Positions 6,371-8,370 of a DNA stretch of 8,370 nucleotides are shown in pieces. Under the pieces are notes generated by a model. The model worked only from the letters and a program-made list of their open reading frames with translations. It made no database searches and was not told where the DNA came from. Source of the DNA: Planctomycetota bacterium (GTDB lineage: Bacteria > Planctomycetota > Phycisphaerae > Sedimentisphaerales > Anaerohalosphaeraceae). A program made the translations under genes and the position numbers. The stretch covers positions 1 through 8,370 of the forward strand of contig JAGHBX010000287.1 of assembly GCA_021160785.1 (NCBI GenBank), read 5' to 3'. The number at the start of each line of letters is the position of its first letter. The stretch's first letter is position 1.

Positions 6371-6394
6371 CACGGGCTGGAAGCCCGTGCCACA
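6371..6394 (+). repeat. Dispersed GGA-loop hairpin repeat, copy 3
   Basis: CACGGGCTGGAAGCCCGTG (6371-6389) is a perfect 8-bp stem with GGA loop (6379-6381), followed by CCACA. It lies head to head with copy 2, separated by 5 nt. There is no U-tract, so although it follows the three-gene cassette it is not a standard intrinsic terminator; it could still protect the 3' end of that message. Confidence 0.75.
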
Positions 6395-6450
6395 TAATTT
6401 ACCTGCTTTTATGAAGTACACCCCGACACGGACGAATTATCAGAGGCTTC

Positions 6451-6480
6451 TTGACAAGTTTGCGTTTTTTGCGATACTAA
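6451..6480 (+). promoter_or_regulatory. Strong candidate promoter of dxr, next to the start codon
   Basis: TTGACA (6451-6456) is a perfect -35 hexamer. GATACT (6473-6478, 4 of 6) lies 16 nt downstream; TACTAA (6475-6480, 18-nt spacer) is a weaker alternative. Transcription would begin near 6484-6488, at or just before ATG 6488, giving a leaderless or almost leaderless message. This fits the absence of any Shine-Dalgarno sequence before dxr. Confidence 0.5.
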
Positions 6481-6487
6481 CGCGTCT

Positions 6488-7639
6488 ATGGTTAGACGGA
6501 TTGCGATATTGGGCTCTACGGGGTCGATTGGGACGAGCGCGCTGCGGGTGATCGAGGCGCTTGGCGAGGGATTTAAGGTTGTGGCGCTGAGTGCTCACAG
6601 CAATGTCGAGCTTCTTGCCGAGCAGGTCGGGCGGTTCGGGCCCGGGTTTGTGGCAGTGACGAATGCTGAGAAGGTGGGGGAGTTGGGTGAGCTTTTGCCG
6701 GATTATCGGGGGCGGATTATCGGCGGCCCGGAGAGTCTTGTTGAGTTGGCCGAGCTGGACGAGGTCGATATCGTGATTACGGCGGTGGTGGGAGCGGCCG
6801 GTCTTGGCGCGGTGTTAGCGGCGGCGGGCAGGGGAAAGCGGCTTGCGATTGCCAATAAGGAGCCGCTGGTTATCGCCGGAAAACTGCTGACGGAGACGGC
6901 TAAGGCCAATAATGCGACGATTTTGCCGATTGACAGTGAGCATTCGGCGGTTTTTCAGGCGATGCAGGCGGGCAGTCGCGACGAAGTGAGCAAGATAATC
7001 CTGACCGCCTCGGGAGGGCCTTTCCGGACGGCAGGCGCCGAAGAAATGCACAATGCCACGATTGCCGAGGCCCTGTCGCATCCGACGTGGAATATGGGAC
7101 CCAAGATTACCGTCGATTCGGCGACGATGATGAATAAGGCCTTGGAGATTATCGAGGCGGTCTGGCTTTTTGGGGTCTCAGTCGACAAAATAGATGTTCT
7201 GGTGCACCCGGAGTCGGTGGTTCACTCGATGGTGGAATTTGTCGATGGTTCAGTAGTGGCTCAGTTGGGTACGCCCGATATGTGTCTGCCGATACAATAC
7301 GCCATTACGTATCCGGAACGTGTCGAAGGGATTTCAAGCCATCTGCAGTTGGATCAATTGGGCTCTTTGACGTTCGGAAAACCGGATATGGAGCGGTTTA
7401 GAGCCCTTAAGCTGGGTTTTGAGGTGGCCAGGCTCGGTGGTTCGGCACCGGTGGTGTTCAATGCCGCCAACGAGGCGGCGGTGGCGCAATTCCTGGCGGG
7501 CAGGATAAAATTCGGACAAATTGTCGAACTTATTGCCGATTGCCTGGATAGACATACTGTCCGCCCGAGCGTATCGCTCGAGGAGTTATTGGATGCCGAT
7601 GCGTGGGCGAGAGAAGAGGTTGGGCGGCGCGTCGGGTGA
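6488..7639 (+). CDS. dxr: 1-deoxy-D-xylulose 5-phosphate reductoisomerase
   Basis: A 383-residue protein, full length for the family. It catalyses the NADPH-dependent conversion of DXP to 2-C-methyl-D-erythritol 4-phosphate, the committed step of the MEP isoprenoid pathway, in the cytosol. The NADPH-binding motif GSTGSIG is at 9-15 and IANKEPLV at 121-128. The divalent-metal site is complete: Asp149 and Glu151 in PIDSEHSAVFQ, and Glu220 in MMNKALEIIEA. ASGGPF (174-179) and the flexible-loop Trp201 in HPTWNMG bind substrate. NAANEAAV (325-332) is the usual C-terminal signature. ATG 6488 is only five codons before the first beta strand, so no other start fits; no ribosome-binding site precedes it, and a promoter abuts it. 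rseP follows after a 223-bp repeat-filled gap; uppS and cdsA, which sit between the two in E. coli, are absent here. Confidence 0.97.
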   Translation: MVRRIAILGSTGSIGTSALRVIEALGEGFKVVALSAHSNVELLAEQVGRFGPGFVAVTNAEKVGELGELLPDYRGRIIGGPESLVELAELDEVDIVITAVVGAAGLGAVLAAAGRGKRLAIANKEPLVIAGKLLTETAKANNATILPIDSEHSAVFQAMQAGSRDEVSKIILTASGGPFRTAGAEEMHNATIAEALSHPTWNMGPKITVDSATMMNKALEIIEAVWLFGVSVDKIDVLVHPESVVHSMVEFVDGSVVAQLGTPDMCLPIQYAITYPERVEGISSHLQLDQLGSLTFGKPDMERFRALKLGFEVARLGGSAPVVFNAANEAAVAQFLAGRIKFGQIVELIADCLDRHTVRPSVSLEELLDADAWAREEVGRRVG

Positions 7640-7678
7640 AGAATAGGAAACCGCCTGCGGCGGACGCTGTTTTATTCT
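7640..7678 (+). terminator. Possible terminator or hairpin repeat just after dxr
   Basis: AGAATA (7640-7645) pairs with TATTCT (7673-7678), AAA (7648-7650) with TTT (7670-7672), and CCGCC (7651-7655) with GGCGG (7659-7663) around a TGC loop, leaving a one-sided internal loop. A short run of T falls 6 nt after the GC stem. It begins one base past the dxr stop codon. It could be a weak bidirectional terminator or another dispersed repeat. Confidence 0.35.
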
Positions 7679-7706
7679 GGATTCGGCGCCTTCGCGGGAA
7701 TGACAA
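7678..7706 (+). repeat. Degenerate GGATTC...GCGGGAATGACA-type palindromic repeat
   Basis: ATTC (7681-7684) and GAAT (7698-7701) are the outer arms around a CCTTCGCGG core. The right arm and tail GCGGGAATGACAA (7694-7706) match the common bacterial intergenic repeat type with GGGAAT ends; the left arm has decayed. A second partial copy, GCGTGAATGACAA, lies at 7793-7805 (12 of 13 identical). Confidence 0.4.
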
Positions 7707-7708
7707 AA

Positions 7709-7731
7709 GCCGGCAAGATGCCGGCGGTACG
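7709..7731 (+). repeat. 23-bp hairpin repeat, copy A
   Basis: GCCGGCA (7709-7715) pairs perfectly with TGCCGGC (7719-7725) around an AGA loop, followed by the tail GGTACG. It is identical to copy B except at one base. The plan (perfect short stem, 3-nt purine-rich loop, fixed 3' tail) is like the GGA-loop family. Confidence 0.75.
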
Positions 7732-7737
7732 TAGCGG

Positions 7738-7750
7738 GGGCGTCTCGCCC
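7738..7750 (+). repeat. Small hairpin between the two 23-bp repeats
   Basis: GGGCG (7738-7742), loop TCT, CGCCC (7746-7750). It again has a 3-nt loop and lies midway between copies A and B. Confidence 0.4.
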
Positions 7751-7765
7751 GCGGCGCGATTAAGT

Positions 7766-7788
7766 GCCGGCAAGATGCCAGCGGTACG
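7766..7788 (+). repeat. 23-bp hairpin repeat, copy B
   Basis: Same 23-bp unit as copy A, starting 57 bp later, with A in place of G at 7780, which breaks one stem pair. Loop AGA and tail GCGGTACG are unchanged. Confidence 0.7.
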
Positions 7789-7816
7789 GTATGCGTGAAT
7801 GACAAGTGGTTTTGCG

Positions 7817-7832
7817 GTGGGGCGAGCCCCAC
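7817..7832 (+). repeat. Hairpin just upstream of rseP
   Basis: GTGGGGC (7817-7823) and GCCCCAC (7826-7832) form a perfect inverted repeat around GA, followed by GTTACA. It ends about 20 nt before the rseP ribosome-binding site, so it would lie in the 5' leader of any message running through from dxr. Confidence 0.5.
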
Positions 7833-7862
7833 GTTACATAATTATTGTTTGTGAGGTAATAG

Positions 7863-8370
7863 ATGTCGGATAGCGAAAGTGTGCAGGAAAAGAAGGGCGG
7901 CCAGTTGCGTACGGTTGCAGGTAAGCTGGTGTTTGCCGCTGTGGCAGTGGCGGCGGTTGTGGTGATATTCAACCATTTGACTGCATTCTGGTATGTGCTT
8001 CTTGTGGCGCTTGGTTTCGGTGCGGTGATTATGATTCACGAGTTCGGCCATTTCATTGTCGCCAAGGTCTCCGGGATCAAGGTGGAGGCGTTTTCCATCG
8101 GCTTTCCGCCTACGCTGTTAGGGATACAGAAGACCGCCGACGGTATTCGGTTCCGTATTCTGCCGAAGTTCTTCAAGGGCGATGTCCCCGAGGGAGGCGA
8201 TGTCGAAAGCGAAGGCGGACTGGTCTGCACCTTAGGCAAGGGCGGCGGCAAGGCATCCGATACGGAGTACCGAATCGGAATCATCCCGTTCGGCGGGTTT
8301 GTCAAGATGTTGGGCCAGGAAGACACCGGCACCGCCGAGAAAAGCGACGATCCGCGTTCATTTCTCAACA
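7863..8370 (+). CDS. rseP: RseP-family site-2 intramembrane metalloprotease (3' end cut off)
   Basis: 169 codons are present and the frame is still open at the window edge. ATG 7863 has GAGG (7853-7856) 6 nt upstream. The zinc-binding HEFGH (residues 59-63) is the HExxH of M50 proteases, followed by AKVSGIKVEAFSIGF (67-81) and EYRIGIIPFGGFVKMLG (135-151), diagnostic of RseP. The family cuts membrane-bound anti-sigma factors and leftover signal peptides within the membrane; the PDZ domains and last helices would lie beyond the window. Two oddities: an extra hydrophobic helix at about 21-36 lies before the HExxH helix (in E. coli RseP the motif is near residue 22), and about 45 residues (roughly 88-132, Gly- and charge-rich) are inserted before EYRIG. 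Placement after dxr matches the envelope and lipid gene clusters of many bacteria. Confidence 0.93.
   Translation, partial: MSDSESVQEKKGGQLRTVAGKLVFAAVAVAAVVVIFNHLTAFWYVLLVALGFGAVIMIHEFGHFIVAKVSGIKVEAFSIGFPPTLLGIQKTADGIRFRILPKFFKGDVPEGGDVESEGGLVCTLGKGGGKASDTEYRIGIIPFGGFVKMLGQEDTGTAEKSDDPRSFLN

Larger units (their letters stand above)
6334..6402. repeat. Compound palindromic element made of two opposed hairpin repeats
   Basis: The left edge GGCAACATTAGTGGCACGG (from 6334) and the right edge, read on the other strand, are imperfect inverted repeats sharing GTGGCACGG and an AT-rich outer part. Inside are two hairpin units in opposite orientation. The edges resemble the ends of the 110-bp element at 2408-2517 with a few bases deleted. 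No target duplication was found beside it, so it may be an old remnant rather than a fresh insertion. Confidence 0.55.

Noticed and set aside
6343..6394. Intrinsic terminator for the radical SAM cassette
   Set aside because: The stems are strong but no run of T follows either hairpin; they fit a repeat family better.
6363..6551. 62-codon + strand ORF spanning the hairpin repeat and the dxr start
   Set aside because: Its N-terminal part (STGWKPVPH) is simply the translation of the GGA-loop repeat, and it runs into dxr in another frame.
7709..7788. CRISPR-like spacing of the two 23-bp repeats
   Set aside because: There are only two units, each self-complementary with a 3-nt loop, and the spacer itself contains another hairpin; no cas gene is present.

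Overview
The window looks like chromosomal DNA of a planctomycete, most likely of the Phycisphaerae/Sedimentisphaerales type. This is inferred from gene content and style: a Tat-exported Gfo/Idh/MocA oxidoreductase beside an FG-GAP, rhamnogalacturonan-lyase-like beta-propeller protein, a dxr-rseP neighbourhood, and non-coding gaps full of short GC-rich hairpin repeats. No rRNA, tRNA, CRISPR array or phage gene was seen. All confident genes are on the + strand.

Layout. (1) 1-2369: the 3' end of a secreted beta-propeller protein, then 23 nt later a complete Tat-dependent oxidoreductase; together they read as a fragment of a polysaccharide or sugar-processing operon. (2) 2370-2813: a gap holding a clear 110-bp MITE-like element (2408-2517) with 13-bp inverted ends and a perfect 8-bp target duplication, then a 16-bp palindrome and a possible promoter. 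(3) 2814-3869: a soluble GAF-GGDEF diguanylate cyclase with intact active site and inhibitory site, standing alone. (4) 3870-4201: an AT-richer gap with a possible 21-codon leader ORF. (5) 4202-6318: a tight three-gene cassette, small four-helix membrane protein / cobalamin-binding-type radical SAM enzyme / second small four-helix membrane protein, joined by an ATGA overlap and a 6-nt gap. (6) 6319-6487: a double-hairpin repeat followed by a near-consensus promoter almost touching the next start codon. (7) 6488-7639: dxr of the MEP isoprenoid pathway. (8) 7640-7862: a 220-bp cluster of small hairpin repeats. (9) 7863 to the end: the start of rseP, the site-2 intramembrane protease.

The most interesting non-coding signals are the MITE with IS66-like ends and a dispersed hairpin family (copies at 2477-2500, 6343-6365 and 6371-6394) whose stem bases change in compensating pairs while the GGA loop and GTGCCAC tail stay fixed. 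The most interesting coding unit is the membrane protein-radical SAM-membrane protein cassette, whose product is unknown.
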